A stretch of DNA of 64,000 nucleotides from positions 186,001 to 250,000 of the forward strand of contig JAGARN010000005.1 of the NCBI GenBank assembly GCA_017622235.1, read 5' to 3'. The notes beneath the pieces are model-generated. The model saw nothing but the letters and a program-made list of their open reading frames with translations. It made no database searches and was not told the DNA's origin. The DNA comes from Spirochaetaceae bacterium. GTDB lineage: Bacteria; Spirochaetota; Spirochaetia; Treponematales; Treponemataceae. Below are positions 26,363 through 33,303 of this stretch, in pieces. How positions within the stretch are numbered: position 1 is the first letter of the stretch; every line of letters begins with the position of its first letter. Both the position numbers and the translations under genes were made by a program.

Positions 26363-26701
26363 ATGAATATTGATTTAAAAAAAGCCATAGAAAAAGCGAA
26401 TGTTCAGAATGCAGGCTTTATAAAAACAAATGAAAAACCCAACAGCGGATTAACATCTGAGCAAAAGGTTATTTTGAACCGGAAAGGTAATGTTTTTTTT
26501 AATCAAGGCGATATAGAACAAGCAAGACGTATTTTCATGGCTACAGGATATTCAGATGGTTTAACTCGTGTTGCAGACACATATTTTGAAGAAAACAGGG
26601 AATTGGATGCCCTTAAACTATATATCTTAGCACATAACAAAAGAAAAACAGAGCCACTTATGGAAAAACTTTCTAAGTTGGTTTCATTAATGTTAGAATA
26701 G
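26363..26701 (+). CDS. Short TPR-like protein
   Basis: 112 residues. The middle (NRKGNVFFNQGDIEQARRIFMATGYSDGLTRVADTYFEENRELDALKLYILA, about residues 38-88) resembles two degenerate TPR hairpins. The N-terminal 35 residues are polar, with VQNAGFIKTNEK. No signal peptide. It is followed after 10 bases by a longer TPR gene and surely shares its transcript, so it may act as a partner of that protein. I recall similar small-plus-large TPR pairs in other treponemes, but assign no function. Confidence 0.7.
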   Translation: MNIDLKKAIEKANVQNAGFIKTNEKPNSGLTSEQKVILNRKGNVFFNQGDIEQARRIFMATGYSDGLTRVADTYFEENRELDALKLYILAHNKRKTEPLMEKLSKLVSLMLE

Positions 26702-26711
26702 GAATAGAAAA

Positions 26712-27890
26712 ATGGAAGAATTAACATTCCCATCATTGGGTGAACAATTAGAACAGGATGAAAATTTAATTCCTGTTCCCCAAAATGACCAAGGTGTTGT
26801 TGACAAAAAAGCAGCTGACATAGCTGAATTGTCAAAAAAGGGGTATCATTTTCTTAAAGAAAATAAAATTAAAGAAGCAAACGAAGCTTTCAATGCAATA
26901 CTAGAGCTTGAAGAAAACAATAACTATGCTCTTGTTGGTCTTGGAGATTCAGAACGCAAACAAAATCATTTTAAAGAAGCAATAGAATATTACACAAGAT
27001 GTCTTACACATCACTTTGGCAACAACTATGCTCTATTTGGTTTGGCAGATTGTTATAAAGCACTAAATCAATATCACAAAGCCATTGACATTTGGGAACG
27101 ATATCTTGTTCATGATGATCGCAACATAACAGTTCTTACTAGGGTTGCTGACGCTTACAGAAAAATAAGAGATTTTAAGCAGTCAAAGCAGTTGTATTTG
27201 CGTGTACTCGATATGGAAGAAAATAATGCTTATGCATTAATCGGTTTAGGACATCTTCACTACGATTTTAAAGAATACAGAGATGCTCTTTATTACTGGA
27301 CACGAATGTTTGAATTAAATGAACATGATGTAGATATACGTGTTTTAACCTCTATCGGAAACTGCTATCGTAAGCTAAAATTGTACGACAAAGGTGTATA
27401 TTACTTTGAACGTGCATTAGAAGTAGAACCCGATAACTTTTATGCATTGTTTGGTTTGGCTGACTGTTACAGGGGAATGAATCAACAGTTTAGATCTGTT
27501 GAATATTGGAACAAAATTCTCGAAAAAGATCCTAACAATAAAGTTATTCTCACTCGTGCTGGTGATTCATACCGCAACACAGGTGACTACGAAACGGCAA
27601 TAACATACTACAACAAAGCCTTAGATATTGAATTCGACATATATGCCGTTCTTGGTCTTGCCCTTATAAGTATTGGTCAGGGTAAATATGACGAAGCTAT
27701 ATCTAGTTTAACAAGACTTATTCAATCTGACCCCAAAAATTATAGATTCTACATTGATTTGGCCGACTGCTATATGAAGACTAATCGTAAAACTGCAGCC
27801 ATAGAAACTTTAGAATCATTCCAAGCATTAGGTATCAGAAGTCAAGCTGTAAACGAAATGCTGGAAAAAATTCATTCAAATCAATACTGA
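26712..27890 (+). CDS. TPR-repeat protein (scaffold)
   Basis: 392 residues with about nine tetratricopeptide repeats and no signal peptide. A strongly regular motif, N-N-Y-A-L-x-G-L-x-D/H followed by acidic helix, recurs near 69, 103, 174 and 244: NNYALVGLGDSERKQNHFKEA, NNYALFGLADCYKALNQYHKA, NAYALIGLGHLHYDFKEYRDA and NFYALFGLADCYRGMNQQFRS. Each repeat pair is alternated with a TRVADAYRKIRDF-type unit, so the true period is two TPRs (about 70 residues). This looks like internal duplication. It is likely a cytoplasmic protein-protein scaffold. rlmN starts 4 bases after its stop. Confidence 0.85.
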   Translation: MEELTFPSLGEQLEQDENLIPVPQNDQGVVDKKAADIAELSKKGYHFLKENKIKEANEAFNAILELEENNNYALVGLGDSERKQNHFKEAIEYYTRCLTHHFGNNYALFGLADCYKALNQYHKAIDIWERYLVHDDRNITVLTRVADAYRKIRDFKQSKQLYLRVLDMEENNAYALIGLGHLHYDFKEYRDALYYWTRMFELNEHDVDIRVLTSIGNCYRKLKLYDKGVYYFERALEVEPDNFYALFGLADCYRGMNQQFRSVEYWNKILEKDPNNKVILTRAGDSYRNTGDYETAITYYNKALDIEFDIYAVLGLALISIGQGKYDEAISSLTRLIQSDPKNYRFYIDLADCYMKTNRKTAAIETLESFQALGIRSQAVNEMLEKIHSNQY

Positions 27891-27893
27891 CCT

Positions 27894-28934
27894 ATGGACA
27901 ACTCTACTCCTGCTAAGCGAAAGTTTTGTTTGGTAGGAATGCTCCCAGAAGAAATTTTATCAATACCTAATGTGACACCAAGTTTTCGTGCTAAACAGAT
28001 TTTTAAATGGGTTGCATCAGGTGTAACATCCTTTGAACAGATGCACAATCTTCCTAAAGAATTGCGAAATAAATTGCAATCAATAGCTTTGCTTAGAAGT
28101 TCTTCTGTACTGCAAGAATTAAAAGACCCTGATGGAACAATAAAGCTACAAATAGCATTATGGGATGGTTGCGTTATTGAAACGGTTTTACTCACAGATA
28201 GCAATGGACGGAAAACAGCTTGTGTTTCTTGTCAAGCAGGTTGTGCCATGGGTTGTGCTTTTTGTCAAACAGGAAGACTAGGTTTAGCACGAAACTTGGA
28301 AACTTCAGAAATTGTCGAACAATTTATGTTTTTAGAACAAAGTGCAGGTAGCCTTGACAATATAGTTTTTATGGGTATGGGAGAACCCATGATGAACTTA
28401 GAAGCAATACGCAAAGCAATAACTATTCTTACCCATGCAGATGGCAGAGGTCTTTCTGCAAGAAGAATAACAATTTCAACTTCTGGAATTATCAAAGGAA
28501 TTTACGATTTAGCAGATAATGGACCATCCTTAAGACTCGCAGTCTCCCTAACGACAGCAAACTCAGAACTTAGAGAACAGTTAATGCCTGTTACAAAAGG
28601 TAATCCTTTACCACAGCTAAAACAGGCTATTTCTTATTATACTAATAAAACGGGACGACGTTGTACACTAGAGGCTGCATTAATTTCAAAAACTAATACG
28701 AGTGATAAAAATGCACAAGAAATAATAGAATTTTGCAAAGGTCTTGATGTTCACATTAATTTAATCCCATGGAATCCAATTCAAGGGATGCCATTTTCTA
28801 AGCCAACCCAAAATGAATGTACCACTTTTTTAAAAAAACTTGAAAAAGCAGGACTGAATGTAACACTTCGAATGCCCAGAGGAAAAAAAATTAGTGGAGC
28901 ATGTGGACAACTTGGTAAAATAATACTTGAATGA
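27894..28934 (+). CDS. rlmN: Dual-specificity 23S rRNA/tRNA adenine-C2 methyltransferase RlmN
   Basis: Radical-SAM enzyme that methylates A2503 of 23S rRNA and A37 of tRNAs. 346 residues. N-terminal helical domain with SFRAKQIFKWV; iron-sulfur C-x3-C-x2-C in GCAMGCAFCQTG; DNIVFMGMGEP; RRITISTSGI; C-terminal SGACGQL with the second, mechanistic cysteine. The other mechanistic Cys is expected in the AGC region. All landmark positions are kept. It is probably co-transcribed with the TPR genes; the ribosome site is weak. A promoter for the next gene lies in its last codons. Confidence 0.95.
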   Translation: MDNSTPAKRKFCLVGMLPEEILSIPNVTPSFRAKQIFKWVASGVTSFEQMHNLPKELRNKLQSIALLRSSSVLQELKDPDGTIKLQIALWDGCVIETVLLTDSNGRKTACVSCQAGCAMGCAFCQTGRLGLARNLETSEIVEQFMFLEQSAGSLDNIVFMGMGEPMMNLEAIRKAITILTHADGRGLSARRITISTSGIIKGIYDLADNGPSLRLAVSLTTANSELREQLMPVTKGNPLPQLKQAISYYTNKTGRRCTLEAALISKTNTSDKNAQEIIEFCKGLDVHINLIPWNPIQGMPFSKPTQNECTTFLKKLEKAGLNVTLRMPRGKKISGACGQLGKIILE

Positions 28935-28955
28935 AACTTAAAAGTACTATATAAT
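28927..28955 (+). promoter_or_regulatory. Promoter of the HMA-like gene
   Basis: TTGAAT (28927-28932), 17-base spacer, TATAAT (28950-28955). The -35 overlaps the end of rlmN. The predicted start near 28962 leaves about 26 bases to the GTG at 28988, with AAAGGAG in between. Confidence 0.6.
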
Positions 28956-28987
28956 GTAGCCATTAGTACTGATAAAGGAGCGCCACT

Positions 28988-29197
28988 GTGCAAAAAAAAA
29001 TCTATGTAGCTGGAATGATGGATGATCAGAACGAGCAGGCTGTACAGCAAGCGGTTTCTGCGGTTTCAGGTGTAACCTCTTGTACCGCAAATGCCTTAAA
29101 GGCGCAGGTTCTAGTTGACTTTGACGAAGGAACAGCAGGAATAGAAGATGCTATTAATGCCGCTATATCAGGTTGCGGCTTTGATGTTCTTGGCTAA
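28988..29197 (+). CDS. Small HMA-fold-like protein without the CxxC metal motif
   Basis: 69 residues, GTG start after AAAGGAG. The pattern resembles the beta-alpha-beta-beta-alpha-beta heavy-metal-associated fold of CopZ: KIYVAGMMDDQNEQAVQQAVSAVSGV (in two parts), ANALKAQVLVDFDE, IEDAINAAISGCGFDV. The metal loop of true members is G-M-T-C-x-x-C; here it is GMMDDQN, with no cysteines. One Cys remains in VTSCTAN. So it likely does not carry copper in the usual way. It has its own promoter and an intrinsic terminator, which implies monocistronic, possibly strong expression. Confidence 0.75.
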   Translation: MQKKIYVAGMMDDQNEQAVQQAVSAVSGVTSCTANALKAQVLVDFDEGTAGIEDAINAAISGCGFDVLG

Positions 29198-29228
29198 ATT
29201 TTGAAAATTATTTTATTTTGTGTACTAT

Positions 29229-29262
29229 ATCTCCTTCTGTATGTATGGAGGAGATTTTTTTT
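29229..29262 (+). terminator. Intrinsic terminator after the HMA-like gene
   Basis: ATCTCCT (29229-29235) pairs with AGGAGAT (29249-29255) across a 13-base loop, and a T-run follows (29255-29262). Confidence 0.8.
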
Positions 29263-29335
29263 ATTGAAGTTACACATCAATAAAGCTAAAGCAAGAAATG
29301 CTTTTAAACACTAAGTAAAGGTTTTTTTACCCAAC

Positions 29336-29467
29336 AATGAAATTACTACTCGAGTGTAAAACTCATCATAAATACCGGTTGCTGTTGCAGATATCGCAAG
29401 CTCATCGGCTAATAATCTTTCGGCTGCAAAGGCATTACAAGATACAACAAATAAATTCAAATTGTGA
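29336..29467 (+). pseudogene. Remnant of a methyl-accepting chemotaxis protein C-terminus (probable)
   Basis: In one frame, ending at TGA 29465-29467, the bases translate as NNEITTRV, stop, NSS, stop, IPVAVADIASSSANN, LSAAKALQDTTNKFKL. The last part has the character of a chemoreceptor tail (alternating Ala/Ser helix, L-Q, then a final F-K-L). Both internal stops are TAA, one base from CAA (Gln), as expected of a decaying coding sequence. Nothing upstream to 29263 restores a start or a longer frame. It lies between the terminator of the HMA-like gene and the end of the HD gene, a 285-base stretch that otherwise appears empty. Confidence 0.45.
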
Positions 29468-29482
29468 AGAGATGTAGTTCAG

Positions 29483-30136
29483 TTAGTTTGAAATATAACC
29501 TTTATCCATTGCTAGCTCAATCTGCTCTTGAACCCAGGACCACAATGCAGGAGTTCCTGTCCTAATTGGATCCATGCGTTTTAAAACCTGCTCTTTTGAT
29601 ACGTTACCAAGTTTCCACGTATGACCATCCGTAAGTATGTTGTGCATAAAAGGTTGCAAACGGTCAAGACTTGCTGCAAATCGAGAATCAGCTGTATCCA
29701 TTGCATCAAATTCTTGCCATAAAGCTCTAAGTTCAATACCTTGCTCTTCTGGTAACAAACCGAAAAGTTTTTCTGCTGCCTCTGTTTCTCTTGCCTCTTT
29801 GTCTTGATTTGCAACTACATCAAAAGCAAAAGTATCTCCTGCATATATTTCAACAAGGTCATGTATCGTAACCATTTTGAGTACTCGTTCTAAATCTACA
29901 GGTTCTGCAGCATACTCTTCGAGCAAAATAGACATTAAAGCAAGATGCCACGAATGTTCTGCATCATTTTCTCTTCTTGAAGAATCAGTTAGCAAAGTAC
30001 GTCGCATTACCTGCTTTATTTTATCTACTTCAGCAATAAAAACAAGTTGACGCATAATTTTTTCTGAAATAGATTTTTTTCCTTCGCAAGAATTTTCTTT
30101 GCTAAATTTTTGGGAAATCTGCTCCACAGTCAACAT
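29483..30136 (-). CDS. HD-domain hydrolase (YfbR-like)
   Basis: 217 residues, YfbR/HDDC2-like metal-dependent phosphohydrolase; the best known relatives are 5'-deoxynucleotidases. Seen: the His in ENDAEHSWHLALM, the HD pair in MVTIHDLVEIYAGD, and a later Asp in TADSRFAASLDRLQPF, which form the H-HD-D metal site. The N-terminal 30 residues are variable. The ATG at 30136 lies 2 bases after the leuD stop with GAGAAG upstream, so it is the third gene of the leuCD transcript. No functional link to leucine synthesis is evident. Confidence 0.85.
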   Translation of the reverse strand: MLTVEQISQKFSKENSCEGKKSISEKIMRQLVFIAEVDKIKQVMRRTLLTDSSRRENDAEHSWHLALMSILLEEYAAEPVDLERVLKMVTIHDLVEIYAGDTFAFDVVANQDKEARETEAAEKLFGLLPEEQGIELRALWQEFDAMDTADSRFAASLDRLQPFMHNILTDGHTWKLGNVSKEQVLKRMDPIRTGTPALWSWVQEQIELAMDKGYISN

Positions 30137-30138
30137 AG

Positions 30139-30672
30139 TTAAAACTTCTTCTCAGCGTAACCTAACCAACCTTCATCTTCTATAAGGGCTTTTTCAAATC
30201 CGTCTAATGGAAAGTGGTAGCTTTTTGAAAGACTTCCTGAAATCAACTTTACTTTAGCAGTACCGTCAGAATTAATTATAATACTACATTCTGTATCTTT
30301 ATCGCTAAAAGTACGAAACATATCGTCTATATCTTTTTTTGAAAGTTCAATCGCTAACATTCCGCAGTTAAACATATTTTGACGAAAAATTCGAGCAAAA
30401 TTTACAGCAACCACTGCATATATTCCGTTTACTTCTAAAGCCCATGGTGCGTGTTCTCTTGATGAACCGCAACCAAAATTTTCTCTTGTAATTATTACCT
30501 TTTTTCCAGGAATATCTGCTTTTGAATTAAAACCATCTAGTTTCAAATCCTCTAACAGATATGGTTTTAATGCTTGTTTACTAATTTCTGTTAGATATTT
30601 TGCAGGAATAATTTCATCTGTATTAATATCTGAACGATCAAGAAAAAGAACTTGTCCACCAAACTGCTTCAT
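30139..30672 (-). CDS. leuD: 3-isopropylmalate dehydratase small subunit
   Basis: Forms, with LeuC, the [4Fe-4S] isomerase of 2- and 3-isopropylmalate in leucine synthesis. 177 residues, the short LeuD type. Seen: DINTDEIIPAKYL and the swivel-domain motif ENFGCGSSREHAPWAL, then VNFARIFRQNMFNCGML. The pair could also act on a related C4-branched hydroxyacid, such as dimethylmalate or homocitrate; no leuA or leuB is nearby to settle it. It follows leuC after 4 bases. Confidence 0.9.
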   Translation of the reverse strand: MKQFGGQVLFLDRSDINTDEIIPAKYLTEISKQALKPYLLEDLKLDGFNSKADIPGKKVIITRENFGCGSSREHAPWALEVNGIYAVVAVNFARIFRQNMFNCGMLAIELSKKDIDDMFRTFSDKDTECSIIINSDGTAKVKLISGSLSKSYHFPLDGFEKALIEDEGWLGYAEKKF

Positions 30673-30676
30673 TTTC

Positions 30677-31978
30677 TTACCCCTTATAAAGTGATGAATT
30701 TGTTATTGTCCCTGCTACAGCTGTAGCTGCTGCAGAGGCAGGACTCATAAGATGAACCATTCCACCCTTACCCATTCGTCCGTTAAAATTACGGTTTGTG
30801 GTAGAAGCACATACTTCTTTTTCTGCAAGAACACCATTGCTCATTCCAAGACAAGCCCCACAAGTAGGATTAGTTACACAAAAGCCGAATTCCATGAAGG
30901 TTGCAATTATACCTTCTTGTAAAGCTTTTTTGTAAATATCAGGAGTCGCAGGAGAAAGAATTCCCCTAACCCCTTCTGCAATATGCTTACCTTCACTTAG
31001 GGCAGACTTTAGAACTTCTGCTGCAGCACGTAAATCTTCTATTCGACCGTTTGTACAAGAGCCAATATATACTTGGTTAACTTTCGTACCTGCCATTTCA
31101 CGAACAGTTTTAACCTGATCAGGCTTGTAACCAAAAGTAGAAAGTGGCTCTAAATTTGAAAGGTCGTAAGTATATATTTTTTCGTATTCTGCATCTGAAT
31201 CTGAACACCACTTTGCATATTCATTGAGGGCTTCTTCTTTTGAAGAAAAATCATTCTGAATAAATGGCCATAAATAATCAACTGTTGTCATATCTGGCAT
31301 ACAAATACCACTTGTTGCACCAGCTTCAACAGCCATATTACAAATTGTCATGCGTGCTTCCATAGACATTGTTTCAACTACAGGACCAGCAAATTCCATA
31401 ACACAATTTGTTGCTCCATTAACACCAATCTGAGAAATAATGTAAAGAATAACATCCTTAGCGTAAACACCTTCAGGTAATTTTCCGTTAAGAACGAAAC
31501 GTATAGTTTTAGGTTCTTTGAAAGAGCAAACCCCTTTAAGAATACCTACTTCTAAGTCTGTAGTTCCAACTCCAGCAGCAAATGCTCCAAAAGCACCATG
31601 TGTACAAGTGTGACTATCACCCATAATTACAGTATAACCAGGGCGAACGAAGCCTTTTTCTGGGAAAATTGCATGGCAAACCCCATTAGCACCAATATCA
31701 AAAAAATCTTTTATATCGTTACGTTTAGCCCAATCTCTAAGAATTTTTCCTTGAAGTGCGGTTTTGGAATCCTTTGCTGGAGTAACATGGTCTATTACAG
31801 CCTTAATCTTTGTTGCATCAAAAACACGATCTTTGCCTCTTTCTACCAAATCTGTAATTGCAACAGGTGTTGTTATTTCGTGACAAAAAACCCGATCTAA
31901 TTTTAAAATCCAAGTATCAGCAAAAGGTTTTTCCGCAACATGAGCTTCAAATATCTTTTGAGCGATGGTCTTTCCCAT
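30677..31978 (-). CDS. leuC: 3-isopropylmalate dehydratase large subunit
   Basis: Aconitase superfamily subunit that holds the [4Fe-4S] cluster. 433 residues, the archaeal/anaerobe-type length. Seen: IMGDSHTCTHGAFGAFAAGVGTTD, with the DSHT substrate motif, IGSCTNGR and NPTCGACLG, whose cysteines bind the cluster. It starts with ATG 31978, AGAGG 8 bases upstream. Transcribed from a promoter at 32042-32070 with leuD and the HD gene. Separate subunits of this short type are common in anaerobes; HacA- or dimethylmalate-type substrates are possible. Confidence 0.92.
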   Translation of the reverse strand: MGKTIAQKIFEAHVAEKPFADTWILKLDRVFCHEITTPVAITDLVERGKDRVFDATKIKAVIDHVTPAKDSKTALQGKILRDWAKRNDIKDFFDIGANGVCHAIFPEKGFVRPGYTVIMGDSHTCTHGAFGAFAAGVGTTDLEVGILKGVCSFKEPKTIRFVLNGKLPEGVYAKDVILYIISQIGVNGATNCVMEFAGPVVETMSMEARMTICNMAVEAGATSGICMPDMTTVDYLWPFIQNDFSSKEEALNEYAKWCSDSDAEYEKIYTYDLSNLEPLSTFGYKPDQVKTVREMAGTKVNQVYIGSCTNGRIEDLRAAAEVLKSALSEGKHIAEGVRGILSPATPDIYKKALQEGIIATFMEFGFCVTNPTCGACLGMSNGVLAEKEVCASTTNRNFNGRMGKGGMVHLMSPASAAATAVAGTITNSSLYKG

Positions 31979-32041
31979 TTTTTTCCTCTTAATCTAAATT
32001 AATAAAACTTTACTGGTTTAAGTATTCATAAAACTCTGCAC

Positions 32042-32070
32042 ATTGTAAAGCCTATTATGGAAAAAGTCAA
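32042..32070 (-). promoter_or_regulatory. Promoter of leuCD
   Basis: On the minus strand TTGACT (32070-32065), 17-base spacer, TACAAT (32047-32042). The predicted start near 32035 gives a leader of about 57 bases. No leucine leader peptide, T-box or riboswitch is recognisable. This is part of the 383-base gene-free stretch 31979-32361, which otherwise holds only the two hairpins listed next. Confidence 0.6.
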
Positions 32071-32100
32071 GAAAACAAATCGTTGAATTATAAGCACTGT

Positions 32101-32133
32101 AAAAAAAGTGTGGTCGGCTTGATTACCGACCAC
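32101..32133 (-). terminator. Intrinsic terminator of the giant-protein operon
   Basis: GTGGTCGG (32110-32117) pairs with CCGACCAC (32126-32133), loop 8. On the minus strand the stem is followed by AC and seven T (32107-32101), so it ends transcripts from the operon whose last gene stops at 32362. On the plus strand a T-run of five follows too. Confidence 0.8.
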
Positions 32134-32301
32134 GTATTTTTACATAAGGGATTTTTACATATATTTTTAAATCCCAAACACTTTTTGTTATACTTTATTC
32201 ACGGCATAACATACTAAAAACTTTAATACTTTTTATAAAATTTGTAAAACTTTATTAAACTAGTTTAGCAACAATAATTCCACCATTAGAAATACCTTCT
32301 C

Positions 32302-32331
32302 CTAGGGGTTTCACCCCTAAAACCCCTAGGA
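32302..32331. other. Strong hairpin with alternative pairing, 3' of the operon
   Basis: CCTAGGGGTTT (32302-32312) pairs with AAACCCCTAGG (32321-32331), a perfect 11-bp stem with an 8-base loop. The loop itself contains ACCCCTA, so TAGGGG can also pair with the nearer CCCCTA. There is no T-run after it on either strand. It lies 31 bases after the last stop codon of the operon and upstream of the true terminator. It may protect the mRNA 3' end. Confidence 0.6.
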
Positions 32332-32361
32332 AATATACAAAAACTAATTTGGTATTGCAGC

Positions 32362-33303
32362 TTATTCACTTTCCCATCTAGTTATTACAGCTGTTATACA
32401 AGTATCGTCCCATTTTTCGCCTTTGTAGACTTCTTTGATTGTAAAACGTACTTTACTTACTTCACAAGGAAAATCTATTTCTGAAAAATGCACATAATCT
32501 TCAAACTCATATTCAATTTCAAAGGGATTTTCTTCATCTAACGATGTAATTACTGCTGTTTTTACTCGGTTGTTTGCTTTGTATAAATAATGTTTAAATG
32601 GGTCTACATAACCATTTAAAATAACTAAATTGTCTTGTTTTTTATCAAATTCTATATCTAGATATTCGCCTATTCCTGATGAATTGTTTTCTTTTCCTGG
32701 CACCCATGGGGTATGTCTAATCCATGTACAATGCATTCCCAGTGAAAACAAAGCAGAAAGTGTTTCTGGAATATATTCTATTGTTCCATTTCTTGTTTTT
32801 TCTACATAATACGAAGAAGCTGTTATTTGTTTTATGTTATGGTATGCAAGAATATTTCCCCATTCTTCCCTTTCATAATCAGGTGATTGGTATTCTAACA
32901 CATCTTCTGTTGTAAAAGTTTCTATACCGTCTAATGTTTCCCAATATCTAGTTATAAACATATTTTCTTTAAAACCTTCGCTTTCAGAAGATAAAATAAT
33001 AGCATAATTGCTTCCATCAATAATATAAGGGGAATCATAACCAATATATGTTCTGGTATCGTAATCAAAATCACCAAAGGGTAAACCTTCTAAAATAAAT
33101 CTTTTCCAACCGTATTGATCAATCAAAAACTTACCTTTATCAAAAAATATATCGTCTTCACTGTGAGAAAAAAAAAGTATTCCTCCGTCTTTTGAATAAA
33201 TACGATACGCACCACTTACAAAGGTTTCAAGTTTTTCCTCTGCAAAACATGATATTGATAAAAACATAAGAATTATCAATCCAAAAATAGTTTTTTTTCT
33301 CAT
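32362..33303 (-). CDS. Exported protein with apparent NADase-type glycan-binding domain
   Basis: 313 residues with a signal peptide; FLSISCFAEE could be either a lipobox (S-I-S-C) or an ordinary cleavage site. The C-terminal about 130 residues (from HTPWVPGKENNSSGIGEYLDIEF) read NGYVDPFKHYLYKANNRVKT, then KVRFTIKEVYKGEKWDDTCIT. This is the pattern (W-V-E/P-G ... G-Y ... N-R-V-K ... Y-x-G-x-x-x-D-D-T-C-I-x-E) of the discoidin-like domain called NADase-type glycan-binding. The N-terminal part is unrecognised. The ATG overlaps the previous stop (TAATG), with GGAGGT provided by the last Gly-Gly-Tyr codons of that gene. By position it is a candidate immunity or partner protein of the 633-residue cassette. 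Confidence 0.7.
   Translation of the reverse strand: MRKKTIFGLIILMFLSISCFAEEKLETFVSGAYRIYSKDGGILFFSHSEDDIFFDKGKFLIDQYGWKRFILEGLPFGDFDYDTRTYIGYDSPYIIDGSNYAIILSSESEGFKENMFITRYWETLDGIETFTTEDVLEYQSPDYEREEWGNILAYHNIKQITASSYYVEKTRNGTIEYIPETLSALFSLGMHCTWIRHTPWVPGKENNSSGIGEYLDIEFDKKQDNLVILNGYVDPFKHYLYKANNRVKTAVITSLDEENPFEIEYEFEDYVHFSEIDFPCEVSKVRFTIKEVYKGEKWDDTCITAVITRWESE

Noticed and set aside
31979-32100. Leader peptide or T-box ahead of leuC
   Set aside because: The leader of about 57 bases is too short and has no leucine-codon run or T-box sequence.
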